The position numbers and the translations under genes were made by a program. Below, one piece after another: positions 33,143 to 44,876 of a stretch of 64,000 nt of DNA. The stretch covers positions 48,922-112,921 of the forward strand of contig JALMLS010000307.1 in the NCBI GenBank assembly GCA_038496445.1, written 5' to 3'. The stretch is from Trichosphaerium sp. ATCC 40318. Lineage: Eukaryota > Discosea > Flabellinia > Trichosidae. The notes beneath the pieces are model-generated. The model worked only from the letters and a program-made list of their open reading frames with translations. It searched no databases and was not told the DNA's origin. Within the stretch, counting starts at the first letter, position 1. Each line of letters starts with the position of its first letter.

Positions 33143-35096
33143 ATGAGTAAAGACAACAATACAGGCAAAGGTGGCGGCTTCAGTTTTGGGCTGTCTAGCA
33201 CAGCGGCTCCAAAGAAGAGACGTCGAATACAGGTGCAAGAAGAAGAGGACGGACCTGTAGCAGAGCTAATTACAAAGGTAGTAGGTTCGGATATCCAAAC
33301 GTGCGCAATTACGCTAAAAACCCTCACCACTAACTAATTACAGTGCCACAAAGAAGAAAGACTTAATTATCCCTTTAACCGATAGAACAGGAACAACAAT
33401 CGCTCGTCGAGGTACGCAATCACCTCTATGTTGCACACTCTTAACGTGGTGATCAAATGCAACATACTTATCCTCTACCCACAAGATATTAGAACCCAAA
33501 AAGCTGCGTAACGATCCTGAGGCAAATAGACGCGAAAAAGAGCAAAAGAAGAAGAAAAAAGAAACTCTGACGGAAGAATTACAAGGAGAGGTCTACGGTC
33601 TTATTACAGTAAAGAAAAAGGCTCCGGATACAACAGTAGAGTACGACGACGAAGAATTACCAGATTTTCTTCGTGATAGGTTAAATGACCTAAAACAAGC
33701 AGGAGCTGGTAATGAACAGGTGCGTACATTTTAAAAGAACAAAACAAAGCAAAAATAAACCCCAAAAAAACAAATGGTTATTTCAATCAAGGAGAAAAAA
33801 AACTTACTTTTTTGTTGCAACAGGCGATACTTAAAAAGGATCTCGATATACTACCAGACTACGACTCTAAATCATATGGTCGTGTATCAGTAGAAGGATT
33901 TGGAGAAGCGCTAATGCGTGGTATGGGATGGAAACCTGGTAAGGCCATCGGAAGGAATTGTACAGAGTACGTCTTCGTTCTTTCATTTTCCTTTTTTTTA
34001 TTTTGCTTTTTCGGATTTTGGCTTTTTGGTTTTGTCTCCCCTTTTACTCGTGTCAAACACTTCTAATATTTCTTGTAGGGTAGCTAAAATTTATGATCCA
34101 AAACCAAGGCATCATAGACTCGGTTTAGGTGCTAAACCAAAACCACCAGAGCTTCGTGAACGACGTTCATACTCTGAAAAAGAAAAACGCAAAATTTTCA
34201 AACAGCTTGAAAGAAGAGGTCTAGTACCTGGTGTATTGGTTAGTTGTGTTGGAAAATGGGAAGGCCATTATGGTGTTCTACTACAGACAGGATTAGAGCA
34301 GGTAATTATCTAATAGCCGAAAGAATGATTCAAGATTGATTTCTTCCTTTGTTTTAAAAGTATAAATCTTATCCTCGACTCAGGGTCTTTCTAGGTAATT
34401 GTGCGATTAAGTGATAAGCAAGAAGTACTTATAGAACATGGAGAAGTTAGCAAAGTAGTTGTAGACAGCTTTTCTAGAAATCATCCAGCAGTACTCTTCT
34501 GGAGAAAAAACAAGAACAGATTGGCACTTACAAAATACGTACGTTCTCGCATCACGTTTTTTTCACGTTTTTTTTCCCCTTCCTGACTGTTTCATCTATA
34601 GATTGACCAAGATGAAGAACCACATGATTACCAAGAACCAGATCGTGATGGATCCAAACGTAAACGTGAAGTGCAAGCGGATAATTATGATAAACCTGCT
34701 AAAAAAAGAAAGAGCTCTTCAAGGGAGAAAAAACCTCTTTGGCTTATGCCTGATATCCGTGTTCGTGTTCGAACAAAGAAGCCTTACAAAGGAAAGTATT
34801 ACGCACATAAAGGATGTGTTATGGATGTTCTACCGAATAGGACATGCTCAATTCGTCTGGAAACAGGAAATCGGAATGTTATTTACGACATACGACAGAG
34901 GGATTTGGAAACTGTTTTACCTAAAGTCAAGGGTGTCGTTGTTATTGTTAGAGGAGAAAGACGTAATGAGAAGGGTAAATTAGTCAAAGTGAGTTATGAT
35001 AAGGATATTGCTCAGATACAAATGTTTGATGATATGACCATTTTCTCTTGTAAATTGGATGATGCAGCTCAGTATCTTGGCCGTGTAGATTACTAA
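33143..35096 (+). CDS. GPKOW: G-patch and KOW spliceosomal protein (GPKOW/Spp2)
   Basis: Seven exons: 33143-33300, 33344-33411, 33493-33719, 33824-33966, 34079-34301, 34395-34538 and 34602-35096; 1458 bases, 485 residues. The N-terminus MSKDNNTGKGGGFSFGLSS with a KKRRR stretch matches GPKOW. A G-patch follows (VSVEGFGEALMRGMGWKPGK), then a first KOW region near LVPGVLVSCVGKWEGHYGVL and a second near WLMPDIRVRVRTKKPYKGKY. The C-terminus contains VDVLPNRTCSIRL-like and QYLGRVDY elements. Human GPKOW and yeast Spp2 bind and stimulate the DEAH helicase DHX16/Prp2 during spliceosome activation. The two-KOW form is the GPKOW layout; yeast Spp2 lacks the KOWs. Confidence 0.93.
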
Positions 35097-35519
35097 AAAT
35101 TAATAATTATAAAAACAACCTCCTTCGAAAAATAAGTGAAAATCACACGCAAGAAAAACCAAAAAAAAAATAAATAAAATCACGTGTCAATTGCAAATTT
35201 CTGTTTCCCTTCTCGACGCTACTTGGTTTATTTTTGTGCCTGATTGGGTTTTTCAAAGCTGCACTAACACTGGCAAGATACACTATTTTGGGTTCATATG
35301 AGCATATTACTTTAGAGACCTGTTGTATCGGTGTATAGGACTGGGTTAGAGATATACGACCATGATTGTATCTGACGTCATGTTCCACTATCGGACCGGC
35401 TATGATATCATAGCTATATCTCCGTAGACAGTACTAAAGTGGTAAACTGGTGGCTATTGCCAACAAGGCAGTGCTAAGGAAACATGCAGTTGAATTGTTT
35501 TGACAATAATATTGGTAAA
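35097..35519. other. Intergenic, no gene seen
   Basis: About 0.4 kb between two plus-strand genes. It includes an A run and a CACGTG site (near 35180) just after the GPKOW stop. The minus frames here overlap the next gene's first exon and have no features. Confidence 0.5.
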
Positions 35520-38179
35520 ATGGAACCTAATGAGGAGCCGAATAGCTCGTCGTCCTCGGAGGTAGAAGTCGATACAGAAACCAAAGCAAAACCAAAGAAT
35601 AAGTCTAATCGAAAAGAATGCGTAAAACCAAGGCAATCGCAAATACGTACGTGAATAGCTATGCTGTTAGCCATGGAGTACGCATTTAGAATATTCGTAG
35701 TTGAGGGAATTTGGCTGAGCGGTCCAAGAGGAAAGGTTATAAAGGAAATGTACGAACACTTTAACCCCTTGTACCTCTTACAAACGGTGATATTTTTTAC
35801 GTAGAGTTGACACTGAGAAGGTAAAAAAATGGACCCATGCGTATTATCACGTGTTCTTACAAACATATCTAGGCGTATTTGAGAGATCTTTATGTATTTC
35901 TAAGGGTATGTCGACAACAAAAAACAAAAAACTAAAAAATCTTGTTTGGTTAAATTTTGTACATTTACGGGTAGTATCCATCCCTTTATTGTTATTTTTA
36001 GGTATATTACAGACCTTTGGAAATAGCATGTGCAAAAGGGTCCCCAATAATCGCTCCTAAATACGTATGTGTTACAACAAAAACACGTGATTTGTTTTCT
36101 AATATTTTTTGTTTTTTTCTTTTTAGGTTGGTTTTATTTTTAACAATATCAAACATATCTACCAGTTCAACTATGAGTTTTTCAAAGCGTTACAGGATAG
36201 AATAGAAGACTGGGAAGAGAAACCAACTGTTTCAGATGTATTCATTAACTTTGTAAGCCATATACAGTCATCAGAGCAACAACACAAAAATACTAACTTT
36301 GTAAACATTTAGGCACCTTACCTCAAATCGTACATGAGGTAACATACACATACCATTGCGTGCAAGTCCTTTTATTAACAGTCTTTGTTAGTTACATCAA
36401 TAATTTGACAGATATACAAGAAATTGTAAAGACGTTTTCTTCCAGTTCGAAAGTTTCAGCATTCTTGGCGGTACTAAAATAATAATTTTTTTATATGCCA
36501 CTAGAGATTAATTTTTTGACATTTCAGAAATGTTCTAAAGACCATGATGTCGGTGGTCAAGATATGGACTCCTATTTGATAAAACCAGTACAACGCGTTA
36601 CACGATACCCTCTTCTCATACGTGTAAGTCTTTTGAGGCGTTGTTAAAATCAATGAAAAGAGCACTTACAAAATATTATCAGGATCTGATTAAACACACA
36701 AAGAAAGACAGTCCAGACTATGCTGCGTTACAGGAGACTTTTCAGGAAATATCAAAAGTTGCAGAGAAGCTGAATGAAGCAAGAGCACAATCCCAGAAGC
36801 GTCATGAAATGCTTCGTGTACAAAAACTATTAAGTTCTACAGGCATCGTTAAGTCAAAATCTAGCCTTCTAAATATTGACTGGTTTTTTTTCTTTTAGGA
36901 TTTATTAGAGCCTGGAAGGACACTTCATGAATCCGGTCCTTTAGGTTTAGTTAGAGGAGGTAAATTACGGTCTGTCACAGTGTATGTTGTCGTTCTTGTT
37001 CGTTTTCATGTTTCAACGTGTCAGCCAAGTTAAATGGGTTTTTTTCAGGTATATGTTCAATGATGGACTGTTGATTACTGAGGTCAGACGAAAGAAGCCT
37101 AGGATTGTTGCTTTTTTATTTTTAAACAGACTTCAAGTACGTCTTTAATAAAACCTGTCTGTGAAGGATAGCAAGCTAAATATGTACCTAGGGGTTGACA
37201 TTTCTTCCAGGGAAGGATTTTAAGTTCAAAATGTCATTCAGCAATGCAGAGTGCGTGTTTCACGCGAAAGACGACAAGGAACGACAAGAGTATGTCAGTT
37301 GTAACATCATTGTGTATCTACGTAGATCAAAATTGACACTTTTGTTTTAACTAAAAGATGGGTGGCACGCTTCACGCAACACATGTCTGCGTTCTCACAG
37401 AAGAAGAATCACGACACAACAATGAAGAGAAAGTTCGGATTGGTCAACAAAAAACGACCTTATTCGAGGTAAGACCTCACCTCCTTGCTTTTTTCTTACA
37501 CGTTTACCCTTTTAGTCGGGTTAGAGCAAAAACAGTTGTAATCGATGAATGTTCATCATCATCTTCTACTTCATCAGCTAAACAACGTGCAAAGTCAATG
37601 GATGGCGCTAGACTACGTTCTATTATTTCACAAGCGAGTATCGAGAAACCAGAAAGGGAACCAGATCCGCGACCTTCGCTGCGTCGTACTGTCTCCAATG
37701 TGTACGTAGAACTGACTAATAAGCATCTTAATTTTTTTTGCCCAGCTCTACATCGTCCTTGATCTCCGAAGTAGAAGGAGAGCCAGCCGAAGTTACAACG
37801 GATAGAATCCGTCGACACAACTCAATAACGAATGGCATCTCAAAAAGGGTTTTGCGCGATAGCCCTCTTCGTCCAACCAAGAAGGCGCCTAGAATACCAC
37901 GTAATAGGCCTGATCAAGTGTTAGAACGTACTCCATCGTTTCAAAGACGTACACGCGGACTATCGGAGTCCAGGAGGCGGTTTGCAGCCATGCTCGAGTC
38001 TAAAGCAAGAGGAGGTAATTCTTGAAACTAAAACACTCAAAAACGTTATCTGAGCTAACTGCTATTGAAAAGGTGAGCCACTGGCGCTGCGACCAATTGT
38101 TAAGCAACATAGCCCACGTACACGCTCAAAAAGTATCAGTACCACAAAGCAGAGCAAGCAACCGCCTTCAGAAGCCTGA
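35520..38179 (+). CDS. Rho guanine-nucleotide exchange factor (DH-PH)
   Basis: About fifteen short exons. The start MEPNEEPNSSSSEVEVDTET was chosen as the first ATG leading into an acidic/basic N-terminus. DH-domain landmarks: VGFIFNNIKHIYQFNYEFFK, QDRIEDWEEKPTVSDVF, CSKDHDVGGQDMDSYLIKPV (the conserved LIKPVQR...YPLL motif), and the helix DLIKHTKKDSPDYAALQETF. The PH domain runs from LLEPGRTLHESGPLGLVRGG to FHAKDDKERQEWVARF. The C-terminal third is Ser/Arg/Pro-rich and probably disordered. It should activate a Rho/Rac GTPase for actin remodelling. The end is uncertain: a TGA at 38023-38025 closes the last long frame, but a GT-AG intron starting at about 38014 and ending just before GTGAGCC extends it to 38179 with similar composition. 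I prefer the longer form. Confidence 0.85.
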
Positions 38180-38523
38180 GACAAGGAGACCTGTGAACCA
38201 TTCTCATGAAATTGTAAAATCCAAAAGGGACACTCCAATCTGTCAAGATGTACAAAGAAAGAACGCCCAATTATCGGCTCATTTTATCAATATGTCACGT
38301 GACCCATTTTTGGTTATTTAAGGGAAAATAGAATGTGTTCCAATCACCCTACAGTGCTTACTGTATACTCCAAAACTATTGTGAGGCAAGAGTACCAAGC
38401 CAATTGTCCTGGGCTAGTGAGGAAAGTGAAATTTGTCAAACAGACAAAAAGTTTCAAGTCGTATTAATTCTTAAAACAGGGTACTGTTAGCAAGTCGCCA
38501 ACAACTCTACAAAACAAACAACC

Positions 38524-40608
38524 ATGGACTTAGAAAAGACATTAGAGCACAGAGTAGTAAAGACAGGCATCGTATGTACGATTGGTCCGGTGACAATGAG
38601 CGTAGACATGTTGTGCAAACTCATGCAAGCTGGCATGAACGTGTGCAGGCTCAATTTCTCTCACGGAACACACGACGTACTAGGCGTAACTTTTTAATTC
38701 AAAATATCTTACGAGGGTCTTGTAGTTCCATCAAAAATTGATCGATAATGTGCGAGAGGCGTCCAAGAAGACTAATATTTCGATAGCGTTAATGCTAGAC
38801 ACGAAAGGTCAAAAAAATAAGAAATCCATTTACTCCGCTTATTAACGCTTCCATTAGGTCCAGAAATTCGTACTTGCTACCTAGAAGACGATCCGGCCAC
38901 GAAAGAACCAAAAAAAGTCATTCTTTTGAAAAAAGGAAACAAATTTGTTTTCAAGACCGACCCTGCCTTCAAGGGTAACGAAAGTGGCGTAGCTGTAACA
39001 TACGACAAATTGCCATCTACAGTGAAAGTCGGTGGCATCATTCTAGTCGATGATGGCCTTATTTCATTCAAAGTTGACAAGGTGCGTCACATACCCGTTT
39101 TATGGCGCTGTGATGGCCACAGCTAAAAAGCCGTTACTGTACCTTTTATTTATTTAAAACTAATTTTGTGCTTCTTTTCCCTTCAGGTCACAGACACTGA
39201 GGTGCACACTACTATCATGAACTCTGGTGAGATTGGAAACCAAAAGGGCGTTAACCTTCCAGGCGTTGCTGTAGAGTTACCAGCTGTCACAGAAAAGGTA
39301 CAAAGCTTTTTCTTTATGTTGTTTGGCCTATTGTCTAACTTTTTTTTTTTTTTTCGTTCAGGACAAGAAAGATATTGCTTTTGGCGTAAAGAATAACGTA
39401 GATATGATTGCTGCTTCATTCATTCGTACTGGTGCCAATGTAGAAGAGATTAGGTGCGTACACTCTCTTTTTATCAAAACAGTTTTTTATGTTTGTCTGA
39501 TGCTACTCGCGGCTTGTATTTTACACTTGAGTACCTCCTAATTGTTAACATCGCTAACCTTGTTTGTTTTAGAAACTTACCTGGAGTACGTGACGCTAGT
39601 ATTCACATTGTCTCAAAAATTGAGAGTCAAGAAGGATTAGACAACTACGACGTACACTCCTTTTTCTTTTTTTGACAAAAACCAAAGTTTACTCACTTTT
39701 TCGTTCAGGAGATTTTGAAGGCTTCTGATGGTATCATGGTAGCCCGTGGCGATCTCGGTGTTGAAATCCCAATTGAGCGTGTCGCAAACGCACAAAAAAT
39801 GATGATTCGCGAGTGCAATCTTGTTGGCAAACCTGTCATCACAGCAACACAAATGTTGGATTCTATGATCGAATTCCCACGTCCTACTCGTGCTGAAGCT
39901 ACTGATGTAGCCAATGCCGTGTTTGATGGTACTGATTGTGTTATGTTGAGTGGTGAAACCGCAAAGGGTAAGTACCCTGTCGAGACTGTAACCATGATGA
40001 GAAAGATCTGCAAAGAAGCTGAGCAAGTAATTCAATACCGTAACTTGTACATGAGCCTCAGAAAGCAAGTCATCTACAAGACAAGTGGTGACATTAGCAT
40101 TTCCGAATCCATTGCTTCCTCTGCCGTTAAAACAAGCTGGGATCTACAAGTACGCATAACTTTGTGGTTCAAGTTTCTGTTTCTCAGTCAACTAACTCAA
40201 CTGTCTTAGGCAAGCCTTATTATTGTTCTCAGTGATTCTGGAAGCACTTGCCGATATGTATCCAAGTACAGGTACGCATGATTACAAACCGAAAAACAAG
40301 AATTCTAGTTCAGACTTTTTTTGCAAATCAACCCCTCTTTGTGCTGATTGTTTCGATTTAGACCTCACTGTCCTGTTCTCTGTATCACATCTACTGCAAA
40401 GACAGCCGCACAAGTTTTGTTGTCTAGGAGCGCTCAACCGTTCCTCGTACCTTCAATGCAGGATACTGAAGCTATCTTGAAGGCTGGTGTAGAATTTGCC
40501 AAAAAACAAGGCGTCGTCAAAGCTGGCGAAAAGATGGTTGTCACATCCGGCGTCATCTCTGGACTATCCGGCGGCACAAACATGATGCGTGTCATCTCGT
40601 GTGAATGA
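38524..40608 (+). CDS. PYK: Pyruvate kinase
   Basis: Nine exons: 38524-38676, 38726-38807, 38858-39081, 39187-39297, 39362-39453, 39573-39651, 39709-40149, 40210-40271 and 40362-40608; 1491 bases, 496 residues, the normal length. Motifs: [52 protein letters not shown], the substrate-lysine region [20 protein letters not shown], the signature [28 protein letters not shown] and [13 protein letters not shown]. The C-domain reads [15 protein letters not shown] and ends MMRVISCE. The enzyme converts phosphoenolpyruvate and ADP to pyruvate and ATP in the cytosol, the last step of glycolysis. Two details vary: VCTIGPVT in place of the common CTIGPAS, and HCPVLCIT. The usual K-site and Mg-binding Glu/Asp are present. 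Confidence 0.98.
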
Positions 40609-40862
40609 TCACTTGTACAACAAAAAAAAAATTAAAAAGATTTCATTCACTGCTGCTGAGTCCAATTAAAAAAAAGTGGTGACCTACAAACAAAGCAACC
40701 ACCCTTGTTGATTTTTCTACAATTACATTATCCCTCCCTTTTGTACATGTAAAATAACGGGGCAACTATGCGTCTTGCTGTGGGTCTGTACAAACTTGCT
40801 GTACTTGCTCTACCTATTGATAACAATCCAGATGAGTTGTCAAGTAACTAACGGACACTTTT

Positions 40863-41439
40863 TTAACTAACCTGCTCTACAAGTGTCTGTAATGCTTTTT
40901 GTGCTTCCTTGTGTGTCTTGTTTTCGGCAATGAGCCGTTTTTTAAGTTGAGTTTGTTCAGTACGTAACTATTTACGCGTTAGTACATCGCTAAGTGGCCG
41001 TTGCGTGCGTTTTTGAGCATTTCTTTTAGCTTTTGTTTTTCTTCCATCTTTTTAGCGTACTGTTGTGACTGTACTTCAGCTAATGGGTCTAGCGTAACAT
41101 CATCTGTTTGTGGTGACGTTTCGAGCCCTTTGAGCGCAATAAGCTTTTCATGTACTTGAAACGTTGCACATATTCTATCAAACTCTGCCTGACATATGTA
41201 TGAGGTGAAAGGGTGGTCGTATTGTAGAAAATAAAATCCGCGCCAAATGTACATGCCTCTGTGTTGCTAATACATTGTCCAGCAACCTGTTTTAATCCTT
41301 TAATGAACACTGCGCGATCTTTAGGTTTGACATGCTCAAAGAATTGCTTTGCCTCTTCTGGAGATGCCATTGGGTTGAAAATAACCTTTACATACGATAT
41401 TGCAAGTTTTCGTAGATTGGCATAGCGTTCCTCTTGCAT
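40863..41439 (-). CDS. Possible Nnf1/PMF1-like kinetochore protein
   Basis: Three exons on the minus strand. Exon 1 starts MQEERYANLRKLAISYVKVI and ends at IKGLKQ (donor GTTGCT). Exon 2 starts AEFDRICATFQVHEKLIALK. A GC-AG intron of 44 bases with a perfect TACTAAC branch site leads to a coiled-coil last exon (RTEQTQLKKRLIAENKTHKE...) ending at TAA 40865-40863. The protein is mostly helical. The AEFDRI...ALKGLE segment resembles the EFEKILEER...LNELD region of Nnf1/PMF1, a MIND-complex subunit at the kinetochore. That resemblance is short, so this is a suggestion, not an assignment. Confidence 0.45.
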
Positions 41440-41536
41440 TGTGGCGTGTTTTTTTGGATCATGTTTTTCAAATTTGGTCAGAAAGTGTATACACTTTTTT
41501 TTTTCGAATTACGTTCTCTAAAATTAACGAAACCAA

Positions 41537-43135
41537 ATGGACGGCGCACTACCTCCTCATTTAAGACCTGTCAAACGGTTTTTATCCTGTGCAAAGTCTG
41601 TAGAGAAGCATGAGCCCATTGTAGCTCACTTTTTACGGTACTACGCCGCTCAGGTTGGTCTACAGTTACGTAAATCAAAAGATGATGAAGGGTTCCTCCT
41701 TGGTATTATAAACGCGTTGGAGGAGGTTGTGGCGCTGTAATTATCCTTCAATTAACTGATTTTAGTCTAAACCGCTCGTAAAAGACGTAAACGGCCAGGA
41801 ACACCTACAAAATTTCGCATTGCGCGTATTTAAAATAGCAGATGATCAAGGTATTGACGAATTTCACATGTTTTTGAGAACATCCTCCGTTGACCCGTTT
41901 CTACCGTTTGTCAACAAACTAACGCCTTGTGCCCTATAGACAGATCTGGTAATGCTACAAGAGACACAGCAAAAAGCTTCTTACATGCGTCATGCTTCTT
42001 GGATGCGCTCAAGCAGTTTGACGGTGAAATATCAGCTGAGGTTCGTCTCAAACATTTGCTTTTTTTTGGTTTTTTTTTCGTCCTTACCGTCTTTAAGATC
42101 ACCACGATGCAAAAATATGCCAAGTATCGTGCTATGGAGATAACACAAGCCATTAAGAGAGGAGAAAAGCCTTCCCCACGTGCGTCTCACGTGAAATTTT
42201 TTTTATTGCAATTGTGGAAATGAAATTGCTTACAGGATTGCTTAGCGCCACAGTCGGATCCACCACCTCAAGATGAGTCACTAACAGGACTTGGTTCAGA
42301 GCCATCTGTAGCTCCTGTATCTAACGGCGTAGACGACATGTTCCCATCTCCACCTAGCGCAAGTGTGCCATCTCCTCAATCCACTCAATCCTCTCAATCC
42401 ACTCAACCACCATCTGGCAACTCCTCTTTACCTGATGTACCAACGATGGATATGCCTAGTCAAGGTTTTGGAGGATCGAACGATACCCCAATGCATGATT
42501 TTAATTTCCCATCGACACCTATGGATATGCCAGCACAACAGCAAGTGAACCAGAATCGTCAATCTAACCAACCGACAATACCAAATCAACAGCAATTCCA
42601 ACAGAATGGCAACAACACCCAACCATCGCCTACAAATCAATTTAACCGACAACCTACCCAACAGCCTCCACCCACACAACAACGGTTTGGGCAACAACAA
42701 AATCAACGACCTCCTCAACAACCAACTCAGCAACAGCAACTCGATGAAATGGATAAACAATTGAAACAACTGAATCAACAACTTGACAAAGTCAATCAAC
42801 AACCACCGCCACAGCAACCCCAGAGACAAAACCAAAACCAAAACCAAATGCAAAATACGAGAAACACGTCGTTTGGAAATACACAACAACCACAACAACA
42901 ACGACAACAGTATCAATCACAGCAACAGCAACCGCCACAACGACAACAACAACAACAATACCAACAAGATGCACAAGTTGGATCGTACAAGCCTGAAGTG
43001 ATGGCCATGTTGGAAGCACAAAAAAAGTCCAAGTACATTACTAGTGCTTTGCAATTTGATGACGTTGAAACAGCCATCAAGATACTCAAAGAATGTCTTA
43101 CTTTGCTTACAAATAAACAAGTGATTTTGAATTAA
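41537..43135 (+). CDS. VTA1: VTA1/LIP5, ESCRT cofactor of Vps4
   Basis: About five exons from ATG 41537 to TAA 43133-43135. The N-terminal tandem-MIT region is clear: HLRPVKRFLSCAKSVEKHEP, VAHFLRYYAAQVGLQL, FALRVFKIADDQDRSGNATR, KSFLHASCFLDALKQF and KYAKYRAMEITQAIKRGEKP. A long linker of about 230 residues is rich in Pro, Ser and then Gln/Asn (for example PPPTQQRFGQQQNQRPPQQP). The C-terminal SLB/VTA domain is KKSKYITSALQFDDVETAIK followed by ILKECLTLL. Vta1 binds and activates the AAA ATPase Vps4, which disassembles ESCRT-III on endosomes. The Q-rich linker is longer than in yeast Vta1. Confidence 0.93.
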
Positions 43136-43249
43136 TCAAAATTATCACAAAACAAAGAAAACCATAAACCACATCACGTGATTAACAAATAATTTAATAA
43201 TTTTCGAAATGAGTAAAAATAATACGACTGATATTCTAGAAAAGTATAG

Positions 43250-44738
43250 TTACACTTCCTCCAGTACTACAGATTTGACATTGCCATCATCACTAAAAAA
43301 CGGAGTAAGCAGGCTGACGTTGAAGAAAGTAGTACACAAAAAAGAAAAAAGCGTACTCTTTTTCTGAAGAAAGGACGTTGTAAGTGACTCCAGGAAGGAG
43401 GTACGCTTTAAGTGCAGCAGCCTTAGCTCCAGTTTTGGTAAATGCGGCTGTAGCTACTCTTCTAGGGAGAATAGATACCCTGACAAGAGAGGAGGGAATA
43501 CTCTGTACGGCACGTACTGTGCCTCGCCCTACCAAATCTCCTGTAGAAAACACTGTGGATACAAATTGCTGTCCAGATCCAAATGCAAACTGATTAACTA
43601 TATCATGTGGCATTGTTGTCAGTATCTCAACAGACGGGCCAAAAATATCTACACTTCTTTTATGTAGTGCCTCTGAGGCTACGCGGAGCAAGGATGGAGA
43701 ATCAGGATACGCATAACTTTTCACGATAGACTTTGTGAGTGCCTTGTTCAGCTTTGTCATTGCTTTCATGTCGTTGTCCAACCACATTAAAATAGCAATG
43801 TCATCAGTTGAGTACTTGTCAAAAGCCTTCCATACACGCCATTCCTTGCTACCTCCACGTCTTAATCTTGATTTGTGTTTCGCAATCCTCATGAACTGTT
43901 CTGCGCTCTCATATAGCGCTGTACCTTCTGCCCTACCGCGTGCATTGATTAGAATTGGTTTGGCAACTCTAGCTTGTCCGTAGAATATGCGGTAGAGGTT
44001 AGAATAGATCCGAGCGCCATGTCTTCGCGCACTCTGCACTACTGATGCTTTCATGAGCTTTATTGCGGCGCTGCCAGCACGCTTGCTTGCCAGCGTGAGC
44101 GGAACAACAGCGCGCTGTGTGCCCATGCGCAAAGGAATAGATAGAGCGCCCAACACTGGCTTGAGCAGCTTGGACAAGGTGGCATACGGGACGAACAGCT
44201 CCAAGAAGAATTGACCTACAGCGTCGTGTTTTGTCGTGCCAGTATAGATGCATTTGGATCTACCGTCCGCGAGGGTAACGAAACGCTCGATTAAAGTATT
44301 ACACTGATCCTCGGATGTTGGCCATGCACAGTACTCTCCAACACGCTTTGTACCAGACTTGCACCTAAAGGAGCAAGTGTCTTCAGCTTCAGCCAAGTAT
44401 TCAGCAGTCGTGATGGATATAGCCTTTCCATAGAGCGTTCTACGCAATTCAAGAATGTATTTGTTGCTTCTCCACTTATTCTGGGAGATTTTGTGCAACG
44501 TTACCAAAGATTGCTTTTGGGCGAACCCTGGCGTGCTATCAAATACCCACATTTTAATTGTATCTGCTTTTTCGTGTATTTCCTCCGCTCTGTGCCGAAT
44601 AAAGCGCCCGGTATTCTCCCACGTTGCATCTACCCTAGCAAAGCATTTGTATACCATCTCTCCAGGTGCAGGCTGTCCACTACCGCTACTAAAACACAGA
44701 ACAAAGCTTACAACAGCCACAACGAATGAAAAATTCAT
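43250..44738 (-). CDS. Secreted protein with N-terminal cysteine region, unrecognised
   Basis: Two exons. The long first exon starts at MNFSFVVAVVSFVLCFSSGS, a clear signal peptide with cleavage near SGSGQP. It ends in an EK codon, where a short intron (GTACGC...CGTCAG, about 43310-43347) leads to a last exon reading LLTPFFSDDGNVKSVVLEEV and stop. After the signal come about 100 residues with charged helices, then a small Cys cluster (DTCSFRCKSGTKRVGEYCAW...QCN) and a long Arg/Ala-rich helical region without obvious membrane anchors except a hydrophobic patch near FFLELFVPYATLSKLLKPVL. No family recognised. Total about 484 residues. Secretion or endomembrane location is inferred from the signal peptide. 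Confidence 0.65.
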
Positions 44739-44876
44739 CGTGGGCGTGTTGTGTCGTAACTCGGGATGTTGCGAGAAATAATACAAAAATTTCCTTTTTT
44801 GTAAAATCCTGTTTCATTCATTGATTCATACACGATATTACACATTTTCATAGACGCTGTATGGTTGCAAGGTAGC

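Noticed and set aside
35474-35866. 130-residue minus-strand frame
   Set aside because: It lies opposite the first exons of the RhoGEF, whose DH domain gives strong support to the plus strand.
42428-42916. 162-residue minus-strand frame rich in Leu and Trp
   Set aside because: It is the antisense of the Q/N/P-rich linker of VTA1; CAA and CAG codons read backwards as Leu and Val codons.
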